A DNA stretch of 15,235 nucleotides, taken from positions 1 to 15,235 of the forward strand of contig JARFQH010000148.1 in assembly GCA_029287875.1 (NCBI GenBank). Direction: 5' to 3'. Origin of the DNA: Desulfobacteraceae bacterium. GTDB taxonomy: Bacteria; Desulfobacterota; Desulfobacteria; Desulfobacterales; SG8-13. This document shows, in pieces, positions 1 to 7,484 of the stretch; positions within the stretch are counted from its first letter, which is position 1; each line of letters opens with the position of its first letter. Below the pieces are notes generated by a model. The model was not told where the DNA came from, searched no databases, and was given only the letters and a program-made list of their open reading frames with translations. A program made the translations under genes and the position numbers.

Positions 1-38
1 CTCTAAGACCATGGGATCATATAAGCATCCCCAGCGCA

Positions 39-278
39 TTACCGCCAATCCTCTGCAATTGTAGCTTGATTCCGCAGAAAGCCCCTTAAAACTAAGTCGC
101 TCCCATACGCATTAATTACCGCAAACATCGAAACACTCGTCCTGTTTGGCAGTGTCCACTGGACCGTCTTACGCTTGTCCTCATTCAAATCGAATGGCCG
201 GATGAAGGTCTCGATAGTTTTCAAGGGATCATCCTGAACCGCCCCGGGTTTTTCATTAATGGACTGATGTGTCTGCAT
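39..278 (-). CDS. Small hypothetical protein (79 aa)
   Basis: Complete ATG-to-TAA reading frame of 79 codons that I do not recognise. The product is hydrophilic in its first half (acidic and Lys-rich around residues 15-37) and ends in a more hydrophobic stretch with the segment TVQWTLPNRTSVSMFAVINA. There is no signal peptide, no transmembrane helix and no known motif. The ATG at 278 has only a weak AAGGTG-like element about 11 nt upstream. Composition is AT-richer than the housekeeping genes in the rest of the window. It could be a real accessory gene, the remnant of a longer one, or a chance frame; the ordinary mix of residues slightly favours a real protein. Confidence 0.35.
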   Translation of the reverse strand: MQTHQSINEKPGAVQDDPLKTIETFIRPFDLNEDKRKTVQWTLPNRTSVSMFAVINAYGSDLVLRGFLRNQATIAEDWR

Positions 279-467
279 AATTCAACTAACACCTTGTACG
301 GAATCCCGCGGAATTTTCCAAAATACTGAACCAAAGTGCAGATGGTATGGTTGCAAAATGTACCGAAGGTGTCTTCGAGGGAGAGGCTTAGGTGCGCCGG
401 CGCCGGTGGTTCAAGTCTTCATCTTTTTCTAATCCGGTGTCAGGCGATTTTTTTTTGCCGCTTCAGA

Positions 468-935
468 CTACTGTGTTTCGCTCACCTGTGTCCCCCGGAT
501 GAGAATGACGCTTTTAGTAGCGGATTCGTCAGTTGCGACATCAGGCAACGTCACCATGTGAGGCGATGAGACGAGGCGCTCTTTTTTGACCGGATGTTCG
601 CCCGGCTCATCTTTTTCGCTATTGATGATTTTTAAGGTGACTTCCACCTTTTCTGTCTTTTCCGGCTGTCTGCCTCCGTAAAACATGAGTCGGGGGTCAT
701 AAATAAATCGAGAGGGATGTTTAAGATGTTTCTTTACCGTGCCAAATTTTGATTCGTTATTTCTAAAATGGCCCTGCGCTGGAGATAGATATTTAAATCT
801 ATGGTGCGGCGTCAGCTTGTGAGAGTTGCCGACCTGGCCGTTCCCGACGCCAATCGACCCGGAGAATCCAGGAGCGGCAACCACGAAAATAATAAAGAGG
901 ATGATTGATATGGTAGCTGCACGAGCCATTTTCAC
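468..935 (-). CDS. Hypothetical exported protein with N-terminal signal peptide (155 aa)
   Basis: The frame starts at GTG (935) with a GGGA element 5 nt upstream; an ATG two codons later (929) is the alternative start. Residues 1-26 form a classic signal peptide: MKMAR, then a hydrophobic core (ISIILFIIFVVAA) and a small-residue cleavage region (PGFSGS), so export across the inner membrane is likely. The mature part is basic, with several His and Lys residues in the first half (HKLTPHHRFKYL, KKHLKHPSRF) and a Lys/Glu-rich middle (EKTEKVEVTLKIINSEK). It has no cysteine, so it is not a lipoprotein. No family is recognised. The gene stands alone in the AT-rich end of the window. Confidence 0.5.
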   Translation of the reverse strand: MKMARAATISIILFIIFVVAAPGFSGSIGVGNGQVGNSHKLTPHHRFKYLSPAQGHFRNNESKFGTVKKHLKHPSRFIYDPRLMFYGGRQPEKTEKVEVTLKIINSEKDEPGEHPVKKERLVSSPHMVTLPDVATDESATKSVILIRGTQVSETQ

Positions 936-1188
936 AATTTCCCGAGAGACCTTTTAAAAACTTGATACGTGAAGGGTAAAAAATCAACCGCATTGTGGAT
1001 AAAATGGGAAATTTTTTTAATCTTGGTAAAATATTTTTACACGAATAGCCGGTATGTTGATGTCGATAAAGGCGCATAACTAACTATTATTTCAGATATA
1101 TTGAATATTCTTCATCCCTGGCACGGTGGTTGCTGTTACTGTGGTTAGTATCCGAACAACTCCAAGCCACAACAGCAAAAATGAAAAG

Positions 1189-1225
1189 AGCCTTTGTCAT
1201 TTAAGGATTAACAGACACAAAGGCT
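1189..1225 (-). terminator. Hairpin, possible minus-strand terminator
   Basis: A 9-bp perfect inverted repeat (AGCCTTTGT at 1189-1197, ACAAAGGCT at 1217-1225) encloses a 19-nt loop. Read on the minus strand it is followed by CTTTTCATTTTTG, a loose T-rich tail. The large loop and interrupted tail make it a weak candidate. No well-supported gene ends just upstream of it. Confidence 0.25.
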
Positions 1226-1321
1226 AAAATTCGATAAAGAGGGCTGTCGGAGTCAGTCGGAATAAGGTTTCTCGGGTGTAAGTGCATCTCACAAGCAAAA
1301 CTGCACAGCGGGATTCCAACT

Positions 1322-1367
1322 AAACGGAAAAGGGCGAGTCCAAAAAAGGGCTTGCCCTTTTCCGTTT
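1322..1367 (+). terminator. Strong hairpin with T tail, likely rho-independent terminator
   Basis: A 14-bp perfect stem (AAACGGAAAAGGGC at 1322-1335, GCCCTTTTCCGTTT at 1354-1367) with an 18-nt loop, ending in a run of six T (1365-1370) on the plus strand. The A-run on the 5' side gives some potential in the other direction too. No intact gene lies directly upstream on the plus strand, so it may have outlived a lost gene or belong to an untranslated RNA. Confidence 0.4.
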
Positions 1368-1607
1368 TTTCAGGTGACTGAAATTTGTGGCGCCAATGTA
1401 GGAACACGACCGGATCAACAAACCGGTGCACGAACTGGTGATTTATCTGAAGGGGGGAACTGCCACTACAGGAGATGAAGGAGGTGGTCGGCGACTTGGA
1501 TAACCCGGTCAGCAATGGGCAATTTCAAACGGAACTAAAAGAACTGACTTTTTGGAAGTACCTGGAGATTATAAAGAGAGTGATCCGTGTTTTTACCATA
1601 CCAATCA

Positions 1608-1680
1608 GGGCTGATTTTCAGCCCCTGCCGAGCCGAATATTTTAATGTTTTTTTATAAAATGGGGGACAGGCAGGGGACT
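1608..1680. repeat. Possible REP-like remnant: small hairpin plus GGGGACAGGC motif
   Basis: Two elements lie together. One is a tight hairpin (GGGCTGA at 1608-1614, TCAGCCC at 1618-1624, 3-nt loop). The other is a G-rich segment at 1661-1680 containing GGGGGACAGGC and GGGGAC. GGGGACAGGC-type motifs beside hairpins are typical of REP elements linked to IS200-like (RAYT) transposases in environmental bacteria. No transposase is present here, so assignment to that class is inference. Confidence 0.3.
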
Positions 1681-1697
1681 AAATTCACTTTTAAAAC

Positions 1698-1725
1698 AAA
1701 AAAGCTCACGGTGATTCCCGTAAGC
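1698..1725 (-). terminator. Rho-independent terminator of tRNA-Phe
   Basis: On the minus strand the stem GCTTACGG pairs with CCGTGAGC (8 bp including one G-T pair) around a 6-nt loop, followed directly by six T (A-run at 1698-1703 on the plus strand). It begins 12 nt beyond the CCA end of the tRNA, the expected position for a monocistronic tRNA terminator. Confidence 0.8.
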
Positions 1726-1737
1726 CTTTGATATTAA

Positions 1738-1813
1738 TGGTGCCGAGGGACAGAATCGAACTGCCGACACGGGGATTTTCAGTCCCCTGCTCTACCGACT
1801 GAGCTACCTCGGC
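1738..1813 (-). tRNA. tRNA-Phe (anticodon GAA)
   Basis: A complete 76-nt cloverleaf. The acceptor stem GCCGAGG (1813-1807) pairs with CCTCGGC (1748-1742). The D-arm contains AGCTCAGTCGGTAGAGC. The anticodon stem GGGGA/TCCCC encloses the loop CTGAAAA with anticodon GAA. The T-arm has GTTCGATTC. The discriminator base is A and the 3' CCA is encoded (TGG at 1738-1740 on the plus strand). It has its own promoter (1836-1864) and terminator (1698-1725). Its 3' end faces the AT-rich, gene-poor end of the window, the side on which integrating elements usually insert into tRNA genes. Confidence 0.97.
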
Positions 1814-1835
1814 GCGCTTGGTTTTGAAAGTGCCA

Positions 1836-1864
1836 TTTCTATTGAAGGTGCATGGCTTTGTCAA
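1836..1864 (-). promoter_or_regulatory. Sigma70-type promoter for tRNA-Phe
   Basis: On the minus strand, a perfect -35 TTGACA (1864-1859), a 17-nt spacer and -10 TAGAAA (1841-1836). The predicted start near 1829 leaves a leader of about 16 nt before the tRNA. The -35 hexamer contains the TGA stop codon of rsmE, so the tRNA promoter is embedded in the end of the upstream gene. Confidence 0.65.
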
Positions 1865-2613
1865 GGACTTTTTCCCAGGTCACCGAACAGGAACTGCAGC
1901 AGAGCGGCTGCGGTTATTGCGGCGGTTTCGGCCCGAAGGATACGCGGACCGAGTCCGGCGGTGAGAAAACCTTCCGCAACGGCCGCTTCGACCTCGGCCG
2001 GCGAAAATCCCCCTTCGGGACCCAGAATTGAGAAAATCCCTTCCGGTGAGGCGCCTTGCTGAACCATCTCCTGCAGATTTAATGGCTGCGGCTGATTCTC
2101 CCAGAAAAGGATTTTGACATCGCAGTTCCGGGCCTGAAGCAGAACGTCCTGCAGTGTGCCGACCGGCTCAATCACCATTAGACGCCCCCTCTTGCATTGT
2201 TTGAGGGCTTCGCGGCTGATTTTTTGCCACCGTTCCAGACGGCCCGCCAGACGCCGACGGTCAGGAGCGGGAACGGAACGCTCCGCGAAAAACGGTATCC
2301 ATTTAGCAGCCCCTAACTCGGTCAACTGCCGTGCGAGACCATCCATTTTTTTATCTTTTAGAAAGGCTTGGGCGATGATGATCTGAACCGGCGAATCGGT
2401 CACTGCCGGAACGCTGCTCAGGACCTCGACCACGATGCCGTCGCGAACAAAGTTATCGATGCGCGCTGTATAAGCCACGCCCAAACCATCGAAAAGCCCG
2501 ATGCCATCACCGGGTTGCAGCCGCAATACCTTTCTGATGTGCCGGGCATCGGAGCCTTTCAAGGTCATTTTCTCGCCAAGCATCACCGATTTTTCTGTAA
2601 AGAAATAGCGCAT
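1861..2613 (-). CDS. rsmE: 16S rRNA (uracil1498-N3)-methyltransferase RsmE
   Basis: 250 residues, the usual RsmE length. The enzyme uses S-adenosylmethionine to methylate N3 of U1498 in 16S rRNA within the 30S subunit, at the decoding region. An N-terminal PUA-like RNA-binding part (about 1-70) carries the family motif HIRKVLR (25-31). The C-terminal SPOUT methyltransferase domain shows the signature LGPEGGFSPAEVEAA (198-212) and the knot region LGPRILRAETAAITA (221-235). The segment AQAFLKDKKMDGLARQLTEL (81-100) is also typical. The ATG at 2613 gives a full-length N-terminus (MRYFF). No Shine-Dalgarno sequence precedes it, and a promoter just upstream suggests a leaderless transcript. In many genomes rsmE follows prmA; here it stands alone, divergent from the acidic-protein gene. 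Confidence 0.95.
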   Translation of the reverse strand: MRYFFTEKSVMLGEKMTLKGSDARHIRKVLRLQPGDGIGLFDGLGVAYTARIDNFVRDGIVVEVLSSVPAVTDSPVQIIIAQAFLKDKKMDGLARQLTELGAAKWIPFFAERSVPAPDRRRLAGRLERWQKISREALKQCKRGRLMVIEPVGTLQDVLLQARNCDVKILFWENQPQPLNLQEMVQQGASPEGIFSILGPEGGFSPAEVEAAVAEGFLTAGLGPRILRAETAAITAAALLQFLFGDLGKSP

Positions 2614-2619
2614 GTCAGG

Positions 2620-2649
2620 TCTATAGCGTTAAAACCGAGTCCTTGTAAA
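2620..2649 (-). promoter_or_regulatory. Putative rsmE promoter giving a leaderless mRNA
   Basis: Minus strand: -35 TTTACA (2649-2644), 18-nt spacer, -10 TATAGA (2625-2620). Counting seven bases past the -10 puts the transcription start at 2613, exactly the A of the rsmE ATG. The absence of any purine-rich ribosome binding site in the preceding bases fits. This is a prediction from spacing only. Confidence 0.4.
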
Positions 2650-2685
2650 TGTCTAAACACCGCGGATTGCGACACGCCAAACATC

Positions 2686-2714
2686 TTGACTTAAACGGTC
2701 TCCTATGGTAATGT
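2686..2714 (+). promoter_or_regulatory. Putative sigma70 promoter for the acidic-protein gene
   Basis: TTGACT (2686-2691), a 17-nt spacer and TAATGT (2709-2714). The predicted start near 2721 gives a leader of about 50 nt to the chosen ATG at 2772. It lies in the 158-bp divergent gap with rsmE. Confidence 0.5.
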
Positions 2715-2771
2715 ACTAAAATTAATAAGAAATTTACGGATGTGGTATCACCCCAATTTATGAGGACCCCC

Positions 2772-4382
2772 ATGCAAAACGAGGATAAATCCGCGATGGC
2801 GAGTGGCGCAAAAAATCTTTTAAGTGATGACGATATCATCGAATTCGCCGAAACGGTTCTGGCCGATTTGGACGAAAGTGACGCCGGACAAGATGAAGAA
2901 ATGGCGCTGGTAGAAGAAGACGACGACATCATCGATCTGACCGAGGTGGCCGATAAACCCGAAAGCAGTGACGACATTCTCGAACTGACCGAGGATGTCG
3001 ATATGGGCCTGTCCACCGAAGAAGACACCCTCGAATTGAAAGATATCGCCGGAAAAGCGGAGGGTGAGTATGAAGTGGCCTTCGAACTGGAAGATGACAT
3101 CGAAGATCTGATGATAGAAGATGATGCGGTCATTGAAGTCGATGACGAGGTGGACGATCCGACGGGTGTGGCCGAAGATGATGCAGACGACCGAGAGGTT
3201 ATATCAGAACCGTATGATTTTGCCGACGAAGAGGAAACCTTCGACCTGTCTCCAGAAGATCAAGTAGACATGGCCTCATCAGATTTGGAGGACGAAGACA
3301 CCGATTTCGACTTCGAACCCGCTGCTGAAAATTTGGCCGGTAACTCAGATGAATCGCCGCTGAGTGCGGACGCCGGCGAAGAGGAAACCCTACCGGAGCC
3401 CGAAGACCGGGCCCCCGAGGAATACCCCGCAGAGGGTGACCCGATGACGGTCGCCCTGGAAACGCAACCGCTGGAGGACCAAGTAGCGGACCTGATAGGG
3501 GGCCATATAGGAAATCAGATAGAGAATATGGCAACCGACGGGCAACAGGAAAAGCTGGAGCTGACTGAAGCAGATCGGCGGTTACTCGAAGAAGAATTGA
3601 GCCTCGATATCGATGATGACACGTCGACCGATATAACCGACGACCGGAATGGGGCAGCAAACGCCGACCAGCCACTCGATGACACGATCGACCCCGGCAG
3701 TATCCACCGTGCCGAAGATGAAGAATCTACAGACGCCGGAAATGCCCCGGTATCACTGACCGCAGAGGCCGCTCAGCCGGACTTTGCAGAGGCGTCCGAT
3801 GGTGGAACGCCTGAAACCTTTGATTTTGACTTCGATGAGGTCGCCGAAGACGACGCAACGACAGAAAGCGAACCACCGATGACCCCATCGGCCGATGTTG
3901 AAGAACTTTCGGTTGAATCCCTCCTGGCCGATAGCGACGCAACCGGCAATGCCGAACCGTACCAACCACTCGATGGGGCTGAAGGAACACCGGAGGCGGG
4001 TGACACAGGACCGGCGGAGCCACCCGAAACCGAATTTGACCAGGAGATTAAGGCAGCCGGTGCATCGGAAATGAACCTCGATCCGCTTGATACACCCGAT
4101 CCGCACGACGGTCTCACGGTCGCAGAAACCATGTCGATCCCGGCCGCGGGGCTGTCGGCCCAACACCATGCCGATGACGATGTGCCTGCGGACAAAATGA
4201 ATGAAACGATTCCGGAAACCCTTTCCGGAGCACAGCTCGAAGCGGTCGTCGAACAGGCAGTCAAAAAATTATTCGGCGAAAAAATCGAGTCGATGCTCTC
4301 CGATGCCATCGAGAAAGCGGTGACAAAAGAAATCGACCGCCTGAAAACCCTTATATTGGGGGACCTCGATCACGATCGCTGA
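2772..4382 (+). CDS. Highly acidic low-complexity protein with N-terminal D-I-x-E-L-T repeats and a helical C-terminus
   Basis: 536 residues; family not recognised. ATG 2772 is chosen because GAGGA (2762-2766) precedes it by 5 nt; a GTG at 2742 would add ten residues without a binding site. Residues 19-113 hold variants of one motif: DDDIIEFAETV (19-29), DDDIIDLTEVAD (50-61), SDDILELTEDVD (66-77), EEDTLELKDIAG (83-94), then a degenerate FELEDDIEDL (104-113); the later copies are 16-17 residues apart. A long Asp/Glu/Pro/Thr-rich, probably disordered region follows, with two DFDF motifs. The last ~50 residues (about 483-530) switch to a balanced amphipathic helix region with EAVVEQAVKKLFGEKIESML and AIEKAVTKEIDRL. 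There is no Cys, no Trp, no signal peptide and no membrane segment, so it is cytoplasmic. The layout (short motifs, acidic linker, helical tail) resembles polar scaffolds such as PopZ; that is analogy, not demonstrated homology. Confidence 0.85.
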   Translation: MQNEDKSAMASGAKNLLSDDDIIEFAETVLADLDESDAGQDEEMALVEEDDDIIDLTEVADKPESSDDILELTEDVDMGLSTEEDTLELKDIAGKAEGEYEVAFELEDDIEDLMIEDDAVIEVDDEVDDPTGVAEDDADDREVISEPYDFADEEETFDLSPEDQVDMASSDLEDEDTDFDFEPAAENLAGNSDESPLSADAGEEETLPEPEDRAPEEYPAEGDPMTVALETQPLEDQVADLIGGHIGNQIENMATDGQQEKLELTEADRRLLEEELSLDIDDDTSTDITDDRNGAANADQPLDDTIDPGSIHRAEDEESTDAGNAPVSLTAEAAQPDFAEASDGGTPETFDFDFDEVAEDDATTESEPPMTPSADVEELSVESLLADSDATGNAEPYQPLDGAEGTPEAGDTGPAEPPETEFDQEIKAAGASEMNLDPLDTPDPHDGLTVAETMSIPAAGLSAQHHADDDVPADKMNETIPETLSGAQLEAVVEQAVKKLFGEKIESMLSDAIEKAVTKEIDRLKTLILGDLDHDR

Positions 4383-4820
4383 TCGTCTGTCGGATCGGAA
4401 CACGCCTCGCTTACATGGGATTATTCGCTTCGGGTAATCCCGTCTTGTTCAGTGCCCGTCCAGAAATGGTAGATTTCGACTCCGGCCAAGGCCGCAGCGA
4501 TTTTGCAACCGCAGTCGTAGTAGTGTTACGTCGAGGATTGCAAAGAGCGAGAACGCCGGCCCGAGCCGAAAGATGCTGTTTGTGGACGAGCACAATCAAA
4601 GGTCCTTCCATCTTAATGCTGACCCGCCCGGAAACCGGCTGCAACATATTTGAGTTCATTTTGAGAACCGGATTCCGTTACGCAAAACTCCTCACTCATC
4701 TTCACGCGATTACCTGTTGAAAAAATAACGACAGTTTTATAAGGATGGGATTTCGTTTTGATGCCGCAGTTTCATGGGGACGCAATCGAGCGGGCCCCGT
4801 TCTGGAAGGAGACCATGGGT
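4383..4820. other. Long leader region upstream of valS
   Basis: About 430 bp between the acidic-protein gene and the preferred valS start. Overlapping frames on the plus strand (4415-4720) and minus strand (4411-4659) run through it. Neither has a ribosome binding site, the GC-rich third positions of the neighbouring genes, or a recognisable product, so I do not call a gene. The end of the acidic gene carries a small hairpin (ACGATC at 4372-4377, GATCGT at 4381-4386) without a T tail. No T-box or other named riboswitch is recognisable. A weak promoter lies at 4717-4743. Confidence 0.4.
4717..4743 (+). promoter_or_regulatory. Weak promoter candidate for valS
   Basis: TTGAAA (4717-4722) and TATAAG (4738-4743) are separated by a short 15-nt spacer. 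The start would fall near 4750, leaving about 70 nt to the preferred valS start. The short spacer keeps confidence low. Confidence 0.3.
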
Positions 4821-7484
4821 ATGAATCAGGACCTGTTGACCAAAGGCTACGAACCGCATGATGTTGAGAATCGCTGGTATGCGTTCTGGGAGAAGGAAGG
4901 TCTTTTCGACGCACACCTCGATCCATCGCCCAAGCGATATTCCATCGTCATTCCGCCGCCGAATGTCACCGGTGTCCTCCATATGGGACACGCGTTGAAC
5001 AACACCCTTCAGGATATCCTCTGCCGATATCGACGGCAGCGGGGCGACAACGTCCTGTGGATGCCCGGGACCGACCACGCCGGAATCGCCACCCAGAACG
5101 TCGTCGAGCGCAAACTGGCCGAGGACGGCCTTGACCGTCATCAACTCGGCCGGGAAAAGTTTATCGAAGCCGTGTGGCAATGGCGCCAAAAATACGGCAG
5201 CGCAATCACCAACCAGTTGAAGCGATTAGGGGCTTCGTGCGACTGGAAGCGTGAACGCTTCACCATGGACGAAGGCCTCTCGCTGGCGGTCCGCAAAGTG
5301 TTCGTCCAGCTCTACGCCGAGGGCCTGATCTATCGCGGCAATTACATCATCAACTGGTGCCCGCGCTGCTCCACCGCCCTGGCTGATCTCGAGGTCGAGC
5401 ACGAAGAGACCGACGGCAATCTCTATCACATCCGGTATCCTTACCAGAACGGCGCCGGGGGTGTGGTCGTCGCCACCACGCGCCCTGAAACCATGTTGGG
5501 CGACACAGCCGTGGCAGTTCACCCGGAAGACGAACGCTACCGCGATGCAGCGGCCAAAGCCGTCATTCTGCCGCTGATGGATCGCATTATACCGGTCATC
5601 AGAGACGAATATGTGGACATGTCCTTCGGAACCGGGGCCCTCAAGGTGACCCCGGCCCACGACCCCAACGACTACGATATCGGTCTGCGCCACGACCTGC
5701 CGGTCATAAAAGCGATCGGCGACGATGGGCGGATGACGGATGCGGCCGGCCGGTTCGAAGGGTTGGAGCGATTTGACTGCCGCAAAGCGGTGGTCGACGC
5801 GCTCGAGGCCGGCGGGTATCTCGTGAAGATCGATGCTTACAGGCACAGCGTTGGCCACTGCTACCGCTGCAAAGACATCGTGGAGCCCAATCTTTCCCGG
5901 CAATGGTTCGTGAAAACCGCACCTTTGGCCCAAAAAGCCATCGCCGCGGTCAAAGAAGGCCGGACCCGCATCGTCCCCGAAATCTGGACCGCGACCTACT
6001 TCGAGTGGATGACCAACATCAGAGACTGGTGCATTTCACGTCAGATCTGGTGGGGTCACCAGATCCCGGCTTGGACCTGTACGGAGTGTCAGGAGTTGAT
6101 TGTGACCATGCAGGCCCCTGCAACATGCCCGGCCTGCGGAAGCGCCGCACCGGTGCAGGACACCGATGTCCTCGACACGTGGTTCAGCTCTGCACTGTGG
6201 CCGTTTTCCACCATGGGATGGCCGGAGCAGACCCCGCTGCTGGAGATCTTCTATCCGACCTCGGTTCTGGTCACCGGTTTCGACATCCTCTTTTTCTGGG
6301 TCGCCCGCATGATGATGATGGGTATTCACTTCATGGGCGATGTACCGTTCCGGGATGTATACGTCCACGCCCTTGTGCGCGACGAAGACGGCAAGAAGAT
6401 GAGCAAATCGAAGGGCAACGTCATCGATCCGTTGAGCGTGATCGACACCTACGGCACCGACGCCTTCCGTTTTACTCTGGCCGCCTTCGCCGCCCAGGGG
6501 CGCGACATCAAAATGTCGGAGAAACGGATCGAGGGATACCGTAATTTCATCAACAAGCTCTGGAACGCCGCTCGACTGTGCCTGATGCACCTCACCGAAA
6601 GGCAGCCTGAACCCGGTGCGGACGGTCAGTCGCTGCCGGACCGCTGGATTCTTTCGCGGCTGCAGGCGCTCACCGGCGTGGTGTCGGACGCCATCGACGG
6701 GTATCGCTTCAACGAAGCGGCCGGCGCGCTCTACAATTTTGTCTGGCACGAGTTCTGCGATTGGTACCTGGAGGCGATCAAACCGGTACTCTACGACAAG
6801 CGCGGGGCGAATCAGAAGGCGGCGACCCTGGCCGTGCTCCGGCGGGTGCTGGGCGACACCCTGATTCTGCTGCATCCGTTCATTCCCTTTGTCACCGAAG
6901 AAATCTGGCACAAGCTGCCGGGCGCCGAAGGCTCGCTCATGCGCGCCGTCCACCCCCTGGATGACACCCGGTCGGCTGCCCTCGTCCACGACCATGACGC
7001 CGAATCGCAAATGAAATTGATCACGGACATCATCACCGGCGTGCGCAACATCCGCGGCGAGATGGATCTGCCGCCCGCCCTGGAGCTAACGGTCGAACTG
7101 CAGTCCGAAGACAAATCGGTGCGCGCCACGGTGGCAGACCATCAGGACATCATCCTCAATCTGGCCAGGGTCAAGGCCCTGAGCATCGTGGAGCCAGGCA
7201 ATAAACCGGCCTCTGCCGCAACGACGATCATCGAGGGCGGCACACTGTTCGTTCCGCTGGAAGGCATCATCGATTTTGAAAAAGAGGCCGAGCGGCTTCA
7301 GAAAAGAATCAACAAGGTCAATGCCGACCTTCTGCCGGTCGTCAAAAAGCTAAACAACGAGGACTTTCTGAAAAAAGCCCCGGCTGATGTCGTGGACGGT
7401 GCGAGGGAAAAACAGGAGCTATTGCACCTGACCCTCCAGAAACTCGAATCGACGCTCAAAAAGGTGAGAGAACTATCGAAGTAA
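4821..7484 (+). CDS. valS: Valyl-tRNA synthetase
   Basis: 887 residues from ATG 4821, a normal ValRS length. It charges tRNA-Val with valine at the cost of ATP in the cytoplasm. Class I signatures are intact: PPPNVTGVLHMGHAL with HMGH at 54-57, and KMSKS at 526-530. The CP1 editing domain shows TTRPETMLGDTAV, used to hydrolyse mischarged Thr-tRNA. Two Cys clusters (CYRC and CTEC...CPAC) fit zinc ribbons. The C-terminal coiled-coil tRNA arm is present (FEKEAERLQKRINKVNADLL to the end). AAGGAG at 4806-4811 lies 9 nt before ATG 4821 and only 3 nt before ATG 4815, so 4821 is preferred. The frame stays open upstream to an ATG at 4758, which has no binding site. The stop codon abuts a large hairpin repeat. 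Confidence 0.97.
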   Translation: MNQDLLTKGYEPHDVENRWYAFWEKEGLFDAHLDPSPKRYSIVIPPPNVTGVLHMGHALNNTLQDILCRYRRQRGDNVLWMPGTDHAGIATQNVVERKLAEDGLDRHQLGREKFIEAVWQWRQKYGSAITNQLKRLGASCDWKRERFTMDEGLSLAVRKVFVQLYAEGLIYRGNYIINWCPRCSTALADLEVEHEETDGNLYHIRYPYQNGAGGVVVATTRPETMLGDTAVAVHPEDERYRDAAAKAVILPLMDRIIPVIRDEYVDMSFGTGALKVTPAHDPNDYDIGLRHDLPVIKAIGDDGRMTDAAGRFEGLERFDCRKAVVDALEAGGYLVKIDAYRHSVGHCYRCKDIVEPNLSRQWFVKTAPLAQKAIAAVKEGRTRIVPEIWTATYFEWMTNIRDWCISRQIWWGHQIPAWTCTECQELIVTMQAPATCPACGSAAPVQDTDVLDTWFSSALWPFSTMGWPEQTPLLEIFYPTSVLVTGFDILFFWVARMMMMGIHFMGDVPFRDVYVHALVRDEDGKKMSKSKGNVIDPLSVIDTYGTDAFRFTLAAFAAQGRDIKMSEKRIEGYRNFINKLWNAARLCLMHLTERQPEPGADGQSLPDRWILSRLQALTGVVSDAIDGYRFNEAAGALYNFVWHEFCDWYLEAIKPVLYDKRGANQKAATLAVLRRVLGDTLILLHPFIPFVTEEIWHKLPGAEGSLMRAVHPLDDTRSAALVHDHDAESQMKLITDIITGVRNIRGEMDLPPALELTVELQSEDKSVRATVADHQDIILNLARVKALSIVEPGNKPASAATTIIEGGTLFVPLEGIIDFEKEAERLQKRINKVNADLLPVVKKLNNEDFLKKAPADVVDGAREKQELLHLTLQKLESTLKKVRELSK

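Larger units (their letters stand above)
936..1737. other. Gene-poor AT-rich stretch between the exported protein and tRNA-Phe
   Basis: About 800 bp without a convincing gene. It holds hairpins at 1189-1225, 1322-1367, 1608-1624 and 1698-1725. It also holds a frame from ATG 1475 to TAA 1645 on the plus strand (56 codons, KELTFWKYLEIIKRVIRVF in the middle), whose upstream in-frame codon at 1448 is a stop. That frame might be the tail of a decayed gene but has no usable ribosome binding site. One exact DnaA-box-like nonamer lies at 994-1002 on the minus strand. Minus-strand frames at 799-1077 and 1201-1515 show no coding character. Confidence 0.5.

Noticed and set aside
994..1002. Exact DnaA-box-like nonamer (TTATCCACA on the minus strand) in an AT-rich stretch, as at an origin
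   Set aside because: Only one copy in the window, and no dnaA, dnaN, gidA or box cluster nearby; a single nonamer is not evidence of an origin.
1475..1645. 56-codon plus-strand frame with a hydrophobic/basic middle
   Set aside because: The Shine-Dalgarno-like AGGAG touches the ATG, the frame upstream is closed at 1448, and the 3' end overlaps the REP-like hairpin; at best a decayed fragment.
2621..4309. Several minus-strand frames across the acidic-protein gene, including very Ser-rich ones
   Set aside because: The Ser/Ser-Ser runs are the mirror of Asp/Glu-coding GAT/GAC/GAA codons on the plus strand. The plus frame has a ribosome binding site, repeats and a structured C-terminus.
4411..4720. 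Overlapping frames on both strands upstream of valS (101 aa plus, 82 aa minus)
   Set aside because: No ribosome binding site, no GC-rich third positions as in neighbouring genes, and no recognisable product; left as unexplained leader.
4383..4820. T-box riboswitch ahead of valS
   Set aside because: No T-box sequence, specifier hairpin or terminator/antiterminator pair is visible, and T-boxes are mostly found in Firmicutes and related Gram-positives.
6036..7010. 324-codon open frame antisense to valS
   Set aside because: It lies wholly inside a clearly functional valS on the other strand; long antisense frames are common in GC-rich genes and the translation resembles no protein family.
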